This document shows, piece by piece, positions 1 to 8,864 of a stretch of DNA of 64,000 bases (positions are counted from its first letter, which is position 1; each line of letters begins with the position of its first letter). The notes beneath the pieces were generated by a model that did not search any database, was not told the DNA's origin, and saw only the letters and a list, made by a program, of their open reading frames with translations. The position numbers were made by a program, and so were the translations under genes. The DNA is from Streptococcus sanguinis (lineage in GTDB: Bacteria > Bacillota > Bacilli > Lactobacillales > Streptococcaceae), in NCBI RefSeq assembly GCF_019929225.1, contig NZ_JAHZPA010000003.1, positions 62,001 through 126,000 of the forward strand, written 5' to 3'.

Positions 1-29
1 ATTTGGCTAAGGCCGTTACAGTTGAATAA
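1..29 (+). CDS. glmS: GlmS C-terminal end (partial; runs off the left edge)
   Basis: Only the last eight codons and stop are in the window. They read LAKAVTVE, the typical C-terminal end of glutamine-fructose-6-phosphate aminotransferase, which makes glucosamine-6-phosphate for cell-wall synthesis. The same tail occurs again at 5765-5980, where 71 codons of GlmS-like sequence are preserved, and this secures the identification. The gene body lies upstream of the window. Confidence 0.8.
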
Positions 30-42
30 TAAATAGATGAAC

Positions 43-94
43 AATAGGCGTAAGACTGGGAGGGTTATCTCTTAGATTTTACAGCCTATTTTTT
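43..94 (+). terminator. Probable terminator after glmS
   Basis: AATAGGC-GTAA (43-53) pairs with TTAC-A-GCCTATT (79-90), with one bulge and a long loop, and is followed by a T-run. The loop is larger than usual, so confidence is moderate. Confidence 0.5.
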
Positions 95-188
95 ATAACT
101 CATAATTTGAATTTTTGATGCGATTTTCAGTACATTTTATATTGTTATATGGCAAAATAAAGAGAATTTTGTGACAAAAGTTGATTTT

Positions 189-209
189 TTGGCACAAAAT
201 CTGTGACAA
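189..209 (+). promoter_or_regulatory. MtlR-type operator upstream of mtlA
   Basis: TTGGCACA, five bases, then TGTGACAA forms an inverted repeat close to the known Bacillus/Geobacillus MtlR operator (TTGNCACA-spacer-TGTGNCAA). A further TGTGACAAA half-site lies at 170-178. The position before mtlA and the presence of mtlR in the operon support the call; binding is inferred. Confidence 0.6.
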
Positions 210-217
210 AGCTTTAG

Positions 218-233
218 TTTTAAGCGTTTTCAT
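218..233 (+). promoter_or_regulatory. cre-like catabolite control site of the mannitol operon
   Basis: The segment AAGCGTTTTCAT matches the right half and core of the CcpA-binding cre consensus. It lies between the MtlR operator and a TATACT -10-like box at 241-246. CcpA control is inferred from the motif and from what is known of mannitol operons in Firmicutes. Confidence 0.5.
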
Positions 234-274
234 TTTTGTATATACTAGATTTAAAGAAAAGGAGGAAAATCCTA

Positions 275-2044
275 ATGGAAGAAAAAGTATCTTTGAAGGT
301 TAGAGTTCAAAAACTGGGAACATCGCTTTCAAACATGGTTATGCCCAATATTGGGGCTTTTATTGCTTGGGGAGTGTTAACTGCCCTCTTCATTCCTGAT
401 GGTTATCTACCAAATGAGCAACTGGCTGCTATTGTTAGTCCTATGTTGACTTATCTACTGCCGACTCTAATTGGTTACACGGGCGGTTATGTAATTCATG
501 GACAACGTGGTGCCGTCGTAGGGGCTATTGCTACTGTTGGTGCGATCACAGGTTCTAGTGTTCCTATGTTTATCGGAGCTATGGTAATGGGGCCACTGGG
601 AGGCTGGGCTATCAAGAAATTTGATGAGAAGTTCCAGGAAAAAATTCGTCCTGGCTTTGAAATGTTAGTTAATAACTTTTCAGCTGGTCTAGTTGGTTTT
701 GCATTACTGCTTTTGGCTTTCTACGCAATCGGTCCAGTGGTATCGACTCTTACTGGAGCTGTTGGAAATGGTGTTGAGGCTATTGTCAATGCTAAACTTC
801 TACCTTTGGCAAACATTATCATCGAACCAGCAAAGGTACTTTTCCTTAACAATGCTCTTAATCATGGAATCTTTACACCTCTAGGAGCTGAGCAAGTATC
901 TCAAGCTGGTAAATCTGTTCTCTTCCTCTTAGAGGCTAATCCTGGACCAGGTCTGGGTATTCTCTTGGCTTACGCCTTGTTTGGTAAAGGTTCTGCGAAA
1001 TCTTCTTCTTGGGGAGCAATGGTTATCCATTTCTTCGGTGGTATCCATGAAATATACTTCCCTTATGTTATGATGAAGCCTGTTCTTTTCCTAGCTGCGA
1101 TTGCTGGAGGTGTGTCAGGTACCTTTACATTCCAATTTTTAGATGCTGGTCTTAAATCTCCAGCTTCTCCTGGATCTATCATCGCGATTATGGCTATGGC
1201 TCCAAAAGGTATGTGGCCTCATCTTAATGTCCTGCTTGGGGTATTAGTGGGAGCAATTGTCTCTTTCCTTGTAGCAGCTCTTATCCTACGTGCAGATAAG
1301 TCGACTGATGATTCGTTAGAAGCTGCTCAAGCTGCTACTCAAGCTGCAAAGGCTAAATCTAAGGGGCAAGTAGTTCCAGTTGCTATAGATACAAACATTT
1401 CAAGAGATTCAGTAGAGAAAATTATTTTTGCTTGTGATGCTGGCATGGGAAGCTCTGCGATGGGAGCTAGTATTCTCCGTGATAAGGTTAAAAAAGCAGG
1501 TCTGGGAATTCCAGTATCTAATCAGGCCATCTCAAACTTGGTTGATACACCAAAAACATTAATTGTTACTCAGGAAGAACTGACACCAAGGGCTAAAGGC
1601 AAGAGTCCAAGTGCTATTCATGTTTCTGTTGATAATTTCTTAGCGTCCCCTCGTTATGATGAAATTGTAGCTTCATTAACAGGAGCTTCTCCAATAGCAG
1701 AAATTGAAGGAGATATACCAACTTCAGCACCAGTAGATAGTCAGGAAATTGACCTTAACCATATTGATGCTGTAGTAGTTGCTTATGGTAAAGCACAAGG
1801 ATCTGCAACTATGGGCTGTGAAACGATTCGGGCTATCTTTAGAAACAAGAATATTCGTATTCCAGTTTCTACTGCCAAAATTTCAGAATTAGGTGAATTT
1901 AATTCTAAAAACATAATGATTGTAACAACTATTGCTTTACAGGCAGAAGTGCAACAAGCAGCACCGAATTCTCAATTTCTTATTGTGGATAGTTTAGTAA
2001 CAACACCAGAATATGATAAAATGGTTGCTAGAATGTATAAATAG
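275..2044 (+). CDS. mtlA: Mannitol-specific PTS transporter, EIICB
   Basis: This membrane protein imports D-mannitol and phosphorylates it to mannitol-1-phosphate, using the EIIA encoded by mtlF. The 589 residues comprise a hydrophobic EIIC domain (about 1-340) and an EIIB domain whose phosphocysteine is C387 in CDAGMGSSAMGA. A second IIB-like repeat near 495-585 has Tyr504 where the cysteine should be (AYGKAQGSATMG), so it cannot carry phosphate in the same way. The start at 275 follows AAAGGAGG at 257-264; an earlier in-frame TTG at 236 lacks a ribosome site. It is first in the mtlA-R-F-D operon. Confidence 0.95.
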   Translation: MEEKVSLKVRVQKLGTSLSNMVMPNIGAFIAWGVLTALFIPDGYLPNEQLAAIVSPMLTYLLPTLIGYTGGYVIHGQRGAVVGAIATVGAITGSSVPMFIGAMVMGPLGGWAIKKFDEKFQEKIRPGFEMLVNNFSAGLVGFALLLLAFYAIGPVVSTLTGAVGNGVEAIVNAKLLPLANIIIEPAKVLFLNNALNHGIFTPLGAEQVSQAGKSVLFLLEANPGPGLGILLAYALFGKGSAKSSSWGAMVIHFFGGIHEIYFPYVMMKPVLFLAAIAGGVSGTFTFQFLDAGLKSPASPGSIIAIMAMAPKGMWPHLNVLLGVLVGAIVSFLVAALILRADKSTDDSLEAAQAATQAAKAKSKGQVVPVAIDTNISRDSVEKIIFACDAGMGSSAMGASILRDKVKKAGLGIPVSNQAISNLVDTPKTLIVTQEELTPRAKGKSPSAIHVSVDNFLASPRYDEIVASLTGASPIAEIEGDIPTSAPVDSQEIDLNHIDAVVVAYGKAQGSATMGCETIRAIFRNKNIRIPVSTAKISELGEFNSKNIMIVTTIALQAEVQQAAPNSQFLIVDSLVTTPEYDKMVARMYK

Positions 2045-2067
2045 AACTAGAGGTTTCTAAATTACGA

Positions 2068-4023
2068 ATGCTATTAACCAAACGAGAAGAACAATTATTG
2101 AAGGCTTTCCTACATGTAGGGAAGCTTTCAATGCAAGACATGACTGAAATCTTACAGGTCTCATCTAGAACAATTTATCGGACTTTATCAGATTTGACAG
2201 ATAGCATAGAGCACTATGGGATTGAAATAACGAAGCATGGGAAATACTATATTTTGACTGGCGAACTGGACGATCTACCAACAGAACTTGAAGTGTTAGT
2301 TGAGTATAGTCCCCAAGAAAGACAAGAGTTGATTACCTATCGCCTTCTGACTGAGAATGGTTTTGTCACCAATGAAGCCTTGCAAGAGTGCACGAAAGTC
2401 AGTAATGTAACTATTATTCAGGATATTTCAGATATTGATAAGCGTCTTTTAGACTTTGATCTGAAAATTGAACGGCAAAAGGGTTATCGGATTTCTGGTG
2501 ATTCAGTTAGTAAGAGAAGATTTTTGGCTATTTTACTGACAAACTGTATCTCAGTGGCAGATTTTTCAACCAGCAATTTTGGAAGCTTTGATATTTTAGA
2601 AGCAGATAGAACTCGGCTAGCCAGTCAGATTGTTAATAAGCAACTGTCAGGTTTTCCAGATATGGATGCTAGGATGAAGATGTTTTTTGCAATCTTGTTA
2701 TCTCTTATAGGTCAGGAGCAAAACATTGAAAATTTGCCTAATACTAGTAAGCAAGCTTTGGAGATTTCTCAAAAAATTTTTCAAGCTTACTCTAAGCAGA
2801 CTGAGCAATTTTATAGTATTCAGGAAATTATCTATTTTGCGAGCATCTTGGATGAATTAATCATTAAACGTCAGGAAAATCCGCTCTTTACGGAGAAATT
2901 TGATGGTGAATTTTTCTACAATATTTCAAATCTGATTGATACGGTTTCCATGTACACCAAGATTGACTTTTTTAAGGACAAGGTTTTATTCAATTTTCTT
3001 TTCCATCATATTCGGCTCAGTTTAGGCGTCCCTATTCTTTTTCAGGGTGAAAATTTACCAGAATCTGTCCAGCTTTTAGTTGAAAGAAATAAATTTCTTT
3101 ATACAGTCATCAGTCTTTTGGTGAATGATATTTTTCCGAAATACCTTCATACAGAGTATGAGTATGGCATGATTGCCCTACATTTTATCTCTAGCTTAGG
3201 TCGCAGTCCAGAGATTTATCCAGTCCGTATTTTGCTTTTAACGGACGAACGTCGGGTCACTAGAGATTTATTAGTCAGTAAAATTAAGAGTGTTGCTCCT
3301 TTCGTAGAGTGGATAGATATTCAGTCTCTAGCAGACTATCATAGTATTGATCTCAGTCAGTATGATTATATTTTATCTACCAAGCCACTGGCTAATCAGG
3401 ACATTGATGTAATTTCTAGTTTTCCAACCGTCAAAGAATTGCTTGAACTGCAGGAACGGCTTCAGTATGTACAGGCACATCGCACGATTGTCGCGCGTGA
3501 TGCTATCGTTCCGGAGAAAAGTTATGACTTGCAAGATTATTTGATATCTAGTAGTCAGCTTTTGAGTCAATTTGAGCTGGTACAATTGGAGAATGAGCAA
3601 TCATTTGAGCGCACGGTAGAACAAATCATCCAATATCAGAAGAATGTGAGTGACTGTGATTATCTAACAAGAAAATTATTATCACACTTCCATAATAGTC
3701 CTATGGCTATTCCTAATACTGGTCTGGTACTTTTGCATAGTCAGTCTAACAAGGTAACAACAAATAGTTTTACTATGTTTGAACTCAAACTACCTATCTC
3801 CGCATTGTCAATGAAACGAGAGGAAGAAGAGGTCAAAAGGTGTCTGCTAATGCTTATGTCTAAGGAGGCTAGCGAGGAAGTGAGAGATTTAATGACAGCT
3901 ATCAGTCAGTCGATTATTGAAAATCATCTCTATACAGAGATTTACAAGACGGGAAATCAATCCATTATTTATCAGATGCTAAATACTATTTTTAACGAAA
4001 AAATTAAGAAATTGGAGAACTAA
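2068..4023 (+). CDS. mtlR: Mannitol operon transcriptional activator, PRD-containing
   Basis: This is a 651-residue PTS-controlled activator of mannitol genes. An N-terminal helix-turn-helix (about 5-60, including [12 protein letters not shown]) is followed by a second winged-helix-like segment, two PRD domains (about 175-390), a GatB-like EIIB domain (about 405-490) and an EIIA-like domain (about 510-645). The IIB-like part has no cysteine in its first loop ([12 protein letters not shown]). The EIIA-like part reads AIPNTG (N550) where EIIA proteins have AIPHG, although H557 is close by. It lies 23 bases after mtlA with only a weak ribosome site, and mtlF starts one base after its stop, so translation is probably coupled. 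Confidence 0.92.
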   Translation: MLLTKREEQLLKAFLHVGKLSMQDMTEILQVSSRTIYRTLSDLTDSIEHYGIEITKHGKYYILTGELDDLPTELEVLVEYSPQERQELITYRLLTENGFVTNEALQECTKVSNVTIIQDISDIDKRLLDFDLKIERQKGYRISGDSVSKRRFLAILLTNCISVADFSTSNFGSFDILEADRTRLASQIVNKQLSGFPDMDARMKMFFAILLSLIGQEQNIENLPNTSKQALEISQKIFQAYSKQTEQFYSIQEIIYFASILDELIIKRQENPLFTEKFDGEFFYNISNLIDTVSMYTKIDFFKDKVLFNFLFHHIRLSLGVPILFQGENLPESVQLLVERNKFLYTVISLLVNDIFPKYLHTEYEYGMIALHFISSLGRSPEIYPVRILLLTDERRVTRDLLVSKIKSVAPFVEWIDIQSLADYHSIDLSQYDYILSTKPLANQDIDVISSFPTVKELLELQERLQYVQAHRTIVARDAIVPEKSYDLQDYLISSSQLLSQFELVQLENEQSFERTVEQIIQYQKNVSDCDYLTRKLLSHFHNSPMAIPNTGLVLLHSQSNKVTTNSFTMFELKLPISALSMKREEEEVKRCLLMLMSKEASEEVRDLMTAISQSIIENHLYTEIYKTGNQSIIYQMLNTIFNEKIKKLEN

Positions 4024-4024
4024 C

Positions 4025-4462
4025 ATGAAACTTGAAAAACATTTGATTAAGCTTAATAAACAATTTTCTAACAAGGAGGAAGCTATCCGTTATTGTGGGG
4101 AAGTTCTTTATGAGGGTGGATATGTTAATGAAGACTATATTGAAGCCATGATTGAGCGTGATAAAGAGCTATCTGTTTATATGGGTAACTTTATCGCCAT
4201 ACCACATGGAACAGATGCAGCAAAAAAGGATGTCCTCAAGTCTGGTATTACAGTCGTTCAAGTCCCTAGAGGGATTGACTTTGGGAATGAATCTAACCCT
4301 CAAGTGGCAACAGTTCTTTTTGGTATTGCTGGTATTGGTAATGAACACTTAGAAATTATTCAGAAAATTTCTATCTTCTGTGCAGATGTAGATAATGTTC
4401 TTAAATTAGCAGATGCTCAGTCAGAAGAGGAAGTATTGCGTTTACTTGATGATGTTGAATAA
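4025..4462 (+). CDS. mtlF: Mannitol-specific PTS EIIA component
   Basis: This is a 145-residue cytoplasmic EIIA of the mannitol/fructose family. It takes phosphate from HPr and passes it to C387 of the transporter, and may also modulate MtlR. The phosphorylated histidine is H61 in AIPHGT. The length is normal for a free-standing MtlF. The start codon is one base past the mtlR stop, with an AGGA-like site (TTGGAGAA) inside the end of mtlR. Separate EIICB and EIIA proteins are the usual arrangement in streptococci and staphylococci. Confidence 0.95.
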   Translation: MKLEKHLIKLNKQFSNKEEAIRYCGEVLYEGGYVNEDYIEAMIERDKELSVYMGNFIAIPHGTDAAKKDVLKSGITVVQVPRGIDFGNESNPQVATVLFGIAGIGNEHLEIIQKISIFCADVDNVLKLADAQSEEEVLRLLDDVE

Positions 4463-4523
4463 TCGAATTTCTTCATTTATCATCTAGTATATATGTCCCT
4501 CAAACAAGAAAAGGAGAAATTCA

Positions 4524-5660
4524 ATGAAACATGCTGTTCATTTTGGTGCCGGCAATATCGGTCGAGGTTTTATAGGTGAAATTCTATTCAAAAATGGTTT
4601 TCATATTGATTTTGTGGATGTCAATAATCAGATAATTCATGCTCTAAATGAAAAGAACAAGTATGAAATTGAAATTGCACAGGAAGGACAGCCCCGCATA
4701 GAGATAGCTAATGTGGCTGGCATTAATAGTAAGGAACATCCTGAGCAAGTTATTGAAGCGATTCAAAAGGCGGATATCATTACTACTGCAATCGGACCTA
4801 ATATACTCCCTTTTATCGCTGAACTTCTAGCTAAGGGAATCGAAGCTCGACGGGCTGCAGGAAATACGCAAGCATTGGATGTTATGGCCTGTGAAAATAT
4901 GATTGGCGGATCTCAATTTCTCTATCAAGAAGTCAAGAAATATTTAAGTCCGGAAGGTTTGACATTTGCTGAGAACTATATAGGTTTTCCAAATGCTGCA
5001 GTAGACAGGATTGTTCCAGCACAAAGTCACGAAGATCCTCTTTTTGTTGTGGTCGAGCCCTTTAATGAATGGGTCGTGGAAACCAAGCGTCTTAAAAATC
5101 CAGATTTACGTCTAGAAGATGTTCATTATGAAGAAGATTTGGAACCTTTTATTGAGCGAAAACTTTTTTCAGTCAATTCTGGCCATGCAACTTCAGCTTA
5201 CATTGGTGCTCATTATGGTGCCAAGACAATTTTGGAAGCTCTCCAGAATCCTGATATCAAGTCTCAGATTGAAGCCGTTTTAGCTGAAATTCGCAGTCTC
5301 TTGATTGCCAAATGGAACTTTGATAAAAAAGAGTTGGAAAATTATCACAAAGTCATTATACAACGTTTCGAAAATCCTTTCATAGTGGATGAGGTTAGCC
5401 GGGTAGCTCGTACTCCAATACGCAAATTAGGATACAATGAACGCTTTATTCGACCGATTCGTGAGCTGAAAGAACGCGGTTTGTCTTATGAAAACCTACT
5501 TAAAACAGTTGGCTATGCCTTTGACTATCGCGATGTAAATGATGAAGAAAGTGTTAAATTAGAACAACTTTTAAGCAATGAGCCAATCAGAGAAGTTGTT
5601 GTTCAAGTTACAGGTTTAGACGATAAAGAATTGATTAATCAGATTGTAGAGCTGATATGA
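4524..5660 (+). CDS. mtlD: Mannitol-1-phosphate 5-dehydrogenase
   Basis: This 378-residue cytoplasmic enzyme oxidises mannitol-1-phosphate to fructose-6-phosphate with NAD+, feeding glycolysis. The N-terminal dinucleotide-binding motif [11 protein letters not shown] is at residues 8-18. The polyol-dehydrogenase region around residue 210-225 ([14 protein letters not shown]) contains the family's conserved Asn and His. The length is typical. It is preceded by AAAAGGAGAAA and followed at once by a strong terminator, closing the operon. Confidence 0.96.
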   Translation: MKHAVHFGAGNIGRGFIGEILFKNGFHIDFVDVNNQIIHALNEKNKYEIEIAQEGQPRIEIANVAGINSKEHPEQVIEAIQKADIITTAIGPNILPFIAELLAKGIEARRAAGNTQALDVMACENMIGGSQFLYQEVKKYLSPEGLTFAENYIGFPNAAVDRIVPAQSHEDPLFVVVEPFNEWVVETKRLKNPDLRLEDVHYEEDLEPFIERKLFSVNSGHATSAYIGAHYGAKTILEALQNPDIKSQIEAVLAEIRSLLIAKWNFDKKELENYHKVIIQRFENPFIVDEVSRVARTPIRKLGYNERFIRPIRELKERGLSYENLLKTVGYAFDYRDVNDEESVKLEQLLSNEPIREVVVQVTGLDDKELINQIVELI

Positions 5661-5679
5661 AGTTAATTAGTGCCCCCCA

Positions 5680-5727
5680 AATAAAATGATAGCTGATGAT
5701 CTTTAGTTCATCAGCTATCATTTTATT
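5680..5727 (+). terminator. Terminator of the mannitol operon
   Basis: A perfect 20-base-pair stem (5680-5699 with 5708-5727) with an 8-base loop begins 20 bases after the mtlD stop. Its A-rich and T-rich ends suit transcription stop in either direction. Confidence 0.85.
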
Positions 5728-5764
5728 GTTGTCAGTTAATTTATCTTTTATTTACAATTTCAGA

Positions 5765-5980
5765 GAGAGTATTGTGGCGCCCGGTGCCAAGGTGCTGACC
5801 ATTGCTGAGGAGAATGTTGCCAAAGAAGGTGACGATATCGTGCTCAGTCAGGTTCATCCATACCTGTCACCAATCTCTATGGTGGTGCCGACACAGCTCA
5901 TTGCTTACTTTGCAACCTTGCACCGTGGTCTGGATGTAGACAAACCGCGTAATCTGGCTAAGTCTGTCACTGTAGAATAA
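5765..5980 (+). pseudogene. Duplicated 3'-terminal fragment of glmS
   Basis: Seventy-one codons encode the C-terminal part of the GlmS sugar isomerase domain, including HPYLSPISMVVPTQL and ending DKPRNLAKSVTVE plus stop. There is no start codon, ribosome site or N-terminal part; the in-frame sequence upstream runs into the mtlD terminator region. The end differs from the intact gene at the left edge (SVTVE against AVTVE). One residue looks degraded: VAPGA where GlmS proteins usually have an Arg-Gly. It is a silent leftover of a recombination that placed the mannitol operon at the 3' end of glmS. Confidence 0.9.
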
Positions 5981-6009
5981 GCTTTCTAACGAATCTTGAT
6001 AATAATACT

Positions 6010-6035
6010 AAGCCTCAGATTTTTCTGGGGCTTTT
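6010..6035 (+). terminator. Terminator downstream of the glmS remnant
   Basis: AAGCCTCAGA and TCTGGGGCTT form a 10-pair stem with one G-T pair, followed by T residues. It is probably the original terminator of the glmS copy that is now truncated. Confidence 0.75.
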
Positions 6036-6054
6036 GGTATGGTATTTTGGTGAC

Positions 6055-6151
6055 GATGCTCTTTGGAAGTCTCTTTCGACCATGGCAAAGCCATGCTGAC
6101 GACAGTCATCCTATTTCATACAGATGGACAAATAGGATGAGCATCATTTTT
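6055..6151 (+). other. Multi-stem structured element ahead of the flavin monooxygenase gene
   Basis: An outer stem GATGCTC (6055-6061) / GAGCATC (6139-6145) encloses CATGGC-AAA-GCCATG (6081-6095), TGAC-GACA-GTCA (6097-6108) and TCCTATTT / AAATAGGA (6109-6116 with 6130-6137). Five T residues follow at 6147-6151. This could be a terminator-like attenuator in the leader of the gene at 6211, or a BOX/RUP-like streptococcal repeat element. I cannot tell which from one copy. Confidence 0.55.
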
Positions 6152-6210
6152 GTATATATCACTAATTAGTTATAAAATATTTTTATCTTAAATATCAGGA
6201 GGACAAAAAC

Positions 6211-7260
6211 ATGGTGGAATTAGGTATTTCTACTTTTGGAGAGACAACGCCGCTGGAGGGGACAGGGCAGACCTATACTCATGATGAGCGGATTCGGCAG
6301 CTGGTAGCAGAGATTGAACTGGCAGACAAGGTGGGGCTGGACGTGTATGGTATTGGAGAGCATCACAGGGAGGACTTTGCGGTCTCTACGCCGGAGATTG
6401 TGCTGGCGGCTGGTGCAATCAAGACGGAGAAGATTCGCTTGACCAGTGCTGTCAGTGTCCTGTCGAGCTTGGATCCTATCCGAGTCTACCAGCAGTATGC
6501 GACGATTGATGCTTTGTCAAATGGCAGAGCAGAGGTCATGGCTGGCCGTGGCTCTTTTATCGAGTCCTTTCCGCTTTTTGGCTATGACTTGAAGGATTAT
6601 GAAGAGCTTTTTGATGAAAAGCTGGACCTGCTCCTCTATGCTAGTGCCGAGACTCGGCTAAATTGGAAGGGCAAGCTGACGCAGACTATTGACAATCGGG
6701 AAGTCTACCCACGGGCGGTGCAAGAAACATTGCCAGTTTGGGTAGCGACGGGGGGCAATGTCGAGTCCACCATTAAGGTCGCCCAGAAGGGCCTACCTAT
6801 TGCGTATGCCATTATCGGTGGACAGCCTAAGCGCTTCAAGCCCCTGCTGGATGCGTATCGCCGGATTGGGCAGGAAAGTGGCCACTCAGATGAAAAGTTG
6901 AAGATCGCTGCCCACTCTTGGGGCTGGGTCATGGAGGATAATGAGGAGGCGGTCCGGACTTACTTCCATCCGACCAAGCAGGTAGTGGACGCTATCTCTA
7001 AGGACCGCCCTCACTGGCGGGAGATGACCTATGAGCAATACCTGGATCAGGTAGGACCAGAGGGGGCCATGTTTGTCGGTAGCCCTGAAAATGTCGCTCA
7101 GAAATTGATCAAGATGATAGAGGAGCTGGGACTGGACCGCTTCATGCTGCATCTGCCGTTGGGATCGCTTCCGCATGAGCAGGTTCTCCAGTCTATCGAA
7201 CTCTTTGGCACCAAGGTTGCACCGCTCGTGCGGGAGTATTTTGCAGCTAAGGGTAAGTAA
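6211..7260 (+). CDS. Luciferase-like (LLM class) flavin-dependent oxidoreductase
   Basis: This is a 349-residue TIM-barrel protein of the bacterial-luciferase/alkanesulfonate monooxygenase superfamily, which uses reduced FMN or F420. Streptococci lack F420, so FMN is likely. Supporting segments are DVYGIGEHHREDF (about 45-57), LSNGRAEVMAGRG (about 101-113), LPVWVATGG (about 174-182) and the C-terminal GSPENVAQKL. The ribosome site AGGAGGA is 7 bases before the ATG. The real substrate is unknown; the word luciferase refers to fold only. A terminator at 7379 separates it from the next operon, so joint function is only suggested by adjacency. Confidence 0.85.
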   Translation: MVELGISTFGETTPLEGTGQTYTHDERIRQLVAEIELADKVGLDVYGIGEHHREDFAVSTPEIVLAAGAIKTEKIRLTSAVSVLSSLDPIRVYQQYATIDALSNGRAEVMAGRGSFIESFPLFGYDLKDYEELFDEKLDLLLYASAETRLNWKGKLTQTIDNREVYPRAVQETLPVWVATGGNVESTIKVAQKGLPIAYAIIGGQPKRFKPLLDAYRRIGQESGHSDEKLKIAAHSWGWVMEDNEEAVRTYFHPTKQVVDAISKDRPHWREMTYEQYLDQVGPEGAMFVGSPENVAQKLIKMIEELGLDRFMLHLPLGSLPHEQVLQSIELFGTKVAPLVREYFAAKGK

Positions 7261-7378
7261 GATCGGAGTAGCAGTTTTTTGATAAAAATTACCTATCTCA
7301 TACATAGAAAATATATATGGTCCTTATCTAAAAGGGGTACAAAAAATAAGGTTATTCAGCAGAGTCTGAAAAGCCTTG

Positions 7379-7407
7379 AAAAAGCTAGCTTAGTCTAGCT
7401 TTTTTAT
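7379..7407 (+). terminator. Terminator between the monooxygenase gene and the URO-D operon
   Basis: AAAAAGCTAG (7379-7388) and CTAGCTTTTT (7395-7404) form a perfect stem with a 6-base loop and a T-run. Confidence 0.85.
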
Positions 7408-7441
7408 TTTGCTTTGATAAATATTTTTAATCAGGCTGATA

Positions 7442-7458
7442 GGGAAAATATATTTCCC
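7442..7458 (+). promoter_or_regulatory. Palindrome upstream of the first URO-D-like gene
   Basis: GGGAAA-ATATA-TTTCCC is a perfect inverted repeat 54 bases before the start codon, just downstream of a TTGATA (-35-like, 7414) and TGATAG (-10-like) pair with 17-base spacing. It may be an operator or a 5' mRNA hairpin. No regulator is assigned. Confidence 0.4.
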
Positions 7459-7511
7459 AGGAGAAGGAGGGGATGGTAAGATATATTACAAATTCAAAGA
7501 AGGAGGAAGTA

Positions 7512-8519
7512 ATGGCCAGCAAGAAAGAATTAGTGCTGAGAGCTTTTCGGGGTGAAGAAGTTGACCGAGTGCCTGTTGGATTCTGGTTTCACTTTGTAAG
7601 CCAAGAGGAGAAGATGCTTGGTCTAGACAATCCAGTGATTTTCAATAAAAGTGTTGAGGGGCATGCTGCTTATGTTCGAGCTGCACGGCCAGACTTTGTC
7701 AAGATTATGAGTGATGGCTTCTTTAAGTATCCCAGCGAGCTTTATTCGGATCATATTGAGTCCATTCGGGACTTGGCTGCTATCCAGTCTATCGGAGAGC
7801 ATCATCCTTGGGTTGAGCAGCAGATTGAGATGGTGAAGGCTGTGAAAGAAAGCTATCCAGAGGACCTCGCTTCCTTCTACAATATTTTTGCGCCGGTCTC
7901 CTATCTCAAGCGCTGGTTCCGCCGGGAAGGGTCGCGAGGAGATAGAGAAATTGCAGATTTTCTGGTAGAGGATCCCGAGCTGACAAGACATGTTTTAGAT
8001 GTCATTGCTGGCGATATTGCTATTTTGACTAGACGTATCATTGAGGAAGCAGGCATTGAGGGGATTTATCTCAGCACCCAGCAAGTTCAAGACGGTCGGG
8101 TAGATGCGGCCAGTTATCGTCGTTATATTGAGCCTAGTACGGTCAAGGTTCTGGAAGCGGCCAATGCGGCTGGCGGAGTGAATATCCTCCACATCTGCGG
8201 CTTTGAAGGAGCCAGCAATGATTTGGAACTGTTCAAGGACTATCCGGCTCAAGTGTTTAACTGGGCAACCCATCATGAGGGGGTCAGTTTAGCGGAAGGG
8301 CGCAAGCTCTTTGGCGGTCAGACTGTCCTGGGCGGCTTTGAAAATGGCAGAGCAGCTCTTCTAAATACAAGCAGTCGTGCAGAATTAGAGGCTGAGACCA
8401 AGCAACTGCTGGCTGAAACTGGCAGTCAGGGAGTGATTCTAGGGGCTGACTGCACTGTACCAGATGATTTCGAAGTAGAAAGACTGGACTGGATTCGTCA
8501 GGCAGCTAGTCAGTTCTGA
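7512..8519 (+). CDS. URO-D superfamily protein, MtaA/MtbA-like (copy 1)
   Basis: This 335-residue TIM-barrel protein belongs to the uroporphyrinogen decarboxylase superfamily, which includes the zinc-dependent MtaA/MtbA/CmuA methyltransferases. It starts SKKELVLRAFRGEEVDRVPVG but lacks the PVWxMRQAGR signature of true HemE. It keeps H227-I-C229 and C314, the spacing expected for the HxC...C zinc-thiolate site of the methyltransferase clade. The ATG at 7512 follows AGGAGG at 7501-7506; this start aligns with the paralogue at 8865, whereas the upstream ATG at 7473 does not. No corrinoid-binding partner is nearby. The substrate is unknown; haem synthesis is unlikely. Confidence 0.8.
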   Translation: MASKKELVLRAFRGEEVDRVPVGFWFHFVSQEEKMLGLDNPVIFNKSVEGHAAYVRAARPDFVKIMSDGFFKYPSELYSDHIESIRDLAAIQSIGEHHPWVEQQIEMVKAVKESYPEDLASFYNIFAPVSYLKRWFRREGSRGDREIADFLVEDPELTRHVLDVIAGDIAILTRRIIEEAGIEGIYLSTQQVQDGRVDAASYRRYIEPSTVKVLEAANAAGGVNILHICGFEGASNDLELFKDYPAQVFNWATHHEGVSLAEGRKLFGGQTVLGGFENGRAALLNTSSRAELEAETKQLLAETGSQGVILGADCTVPDDFEVERLDWIRQAASQF

Positions 8520-8574
8520 TGGAATTGCCAAAGTTCTAAAGAGCATTTTTCAACTCTTTCAAGGAGGGAGATAG

Positions 8575-8775
8575 ATGAATAGGTATCAAAAAAGGCTTGC
8601 AGCTCTTGCTCTGATATTCTTGATAATAGGAACCTTTCTGAGCATCAGTCAGATTTATGCTCATCAGTCTTCAGACAAAAAAGAAGATGATTTGCAGGTG
8701 CTCAAGAAATTACCAGATCAGTCAACTGGCTTGATGCAGCCCAATGATATCGCTGCCCTGCTCTTGTCGGATTAG
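8575..8775 (+). CDS. Small secreted or membrane-anchored peptide, 66 residues
   Basis: I do not recognise this gene. It has a strong ribosome site (AAGGAGGGAGAT) and a basic N-terminus, then a hydrophobic stretch (about residues 8-29: LAALALIFLIIGTFLSISQI), then a charged, Lys/Asp-rich tail ending NDIAALLLSD. There is no lipobox cysteine. It sits between the two URO-D-like genes in the same direction and within the same probable transcript. It could be a small membrane subunit or chaperone of the importer or enzymes; this is inference. Confidence 0.65.
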   Translation: MNRYQKRLAALALIFLIIGTFLSISQIYAHQSSDKKEDDLQVLKKLPDQSTGLMQPNDIAALLLSD

Positions 8776-8864
8776 AATTTTTACTAAAAAGTTAGATTAG
8801 CTCTATGAGAAAGCTAAAAAACAACTCATTGTTTAGATAGGAACGATTTAAAAAAGGAGAGAAG

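Noticed and set aside
1..6035. Tn7 insertion at its glmS attachment site
   Set aside because: No transposase genes or Tn7-like ends were seen, and the second glmS piece is 71 codons long, far more than a target duplication. Recombination through glmS homology explains it better.
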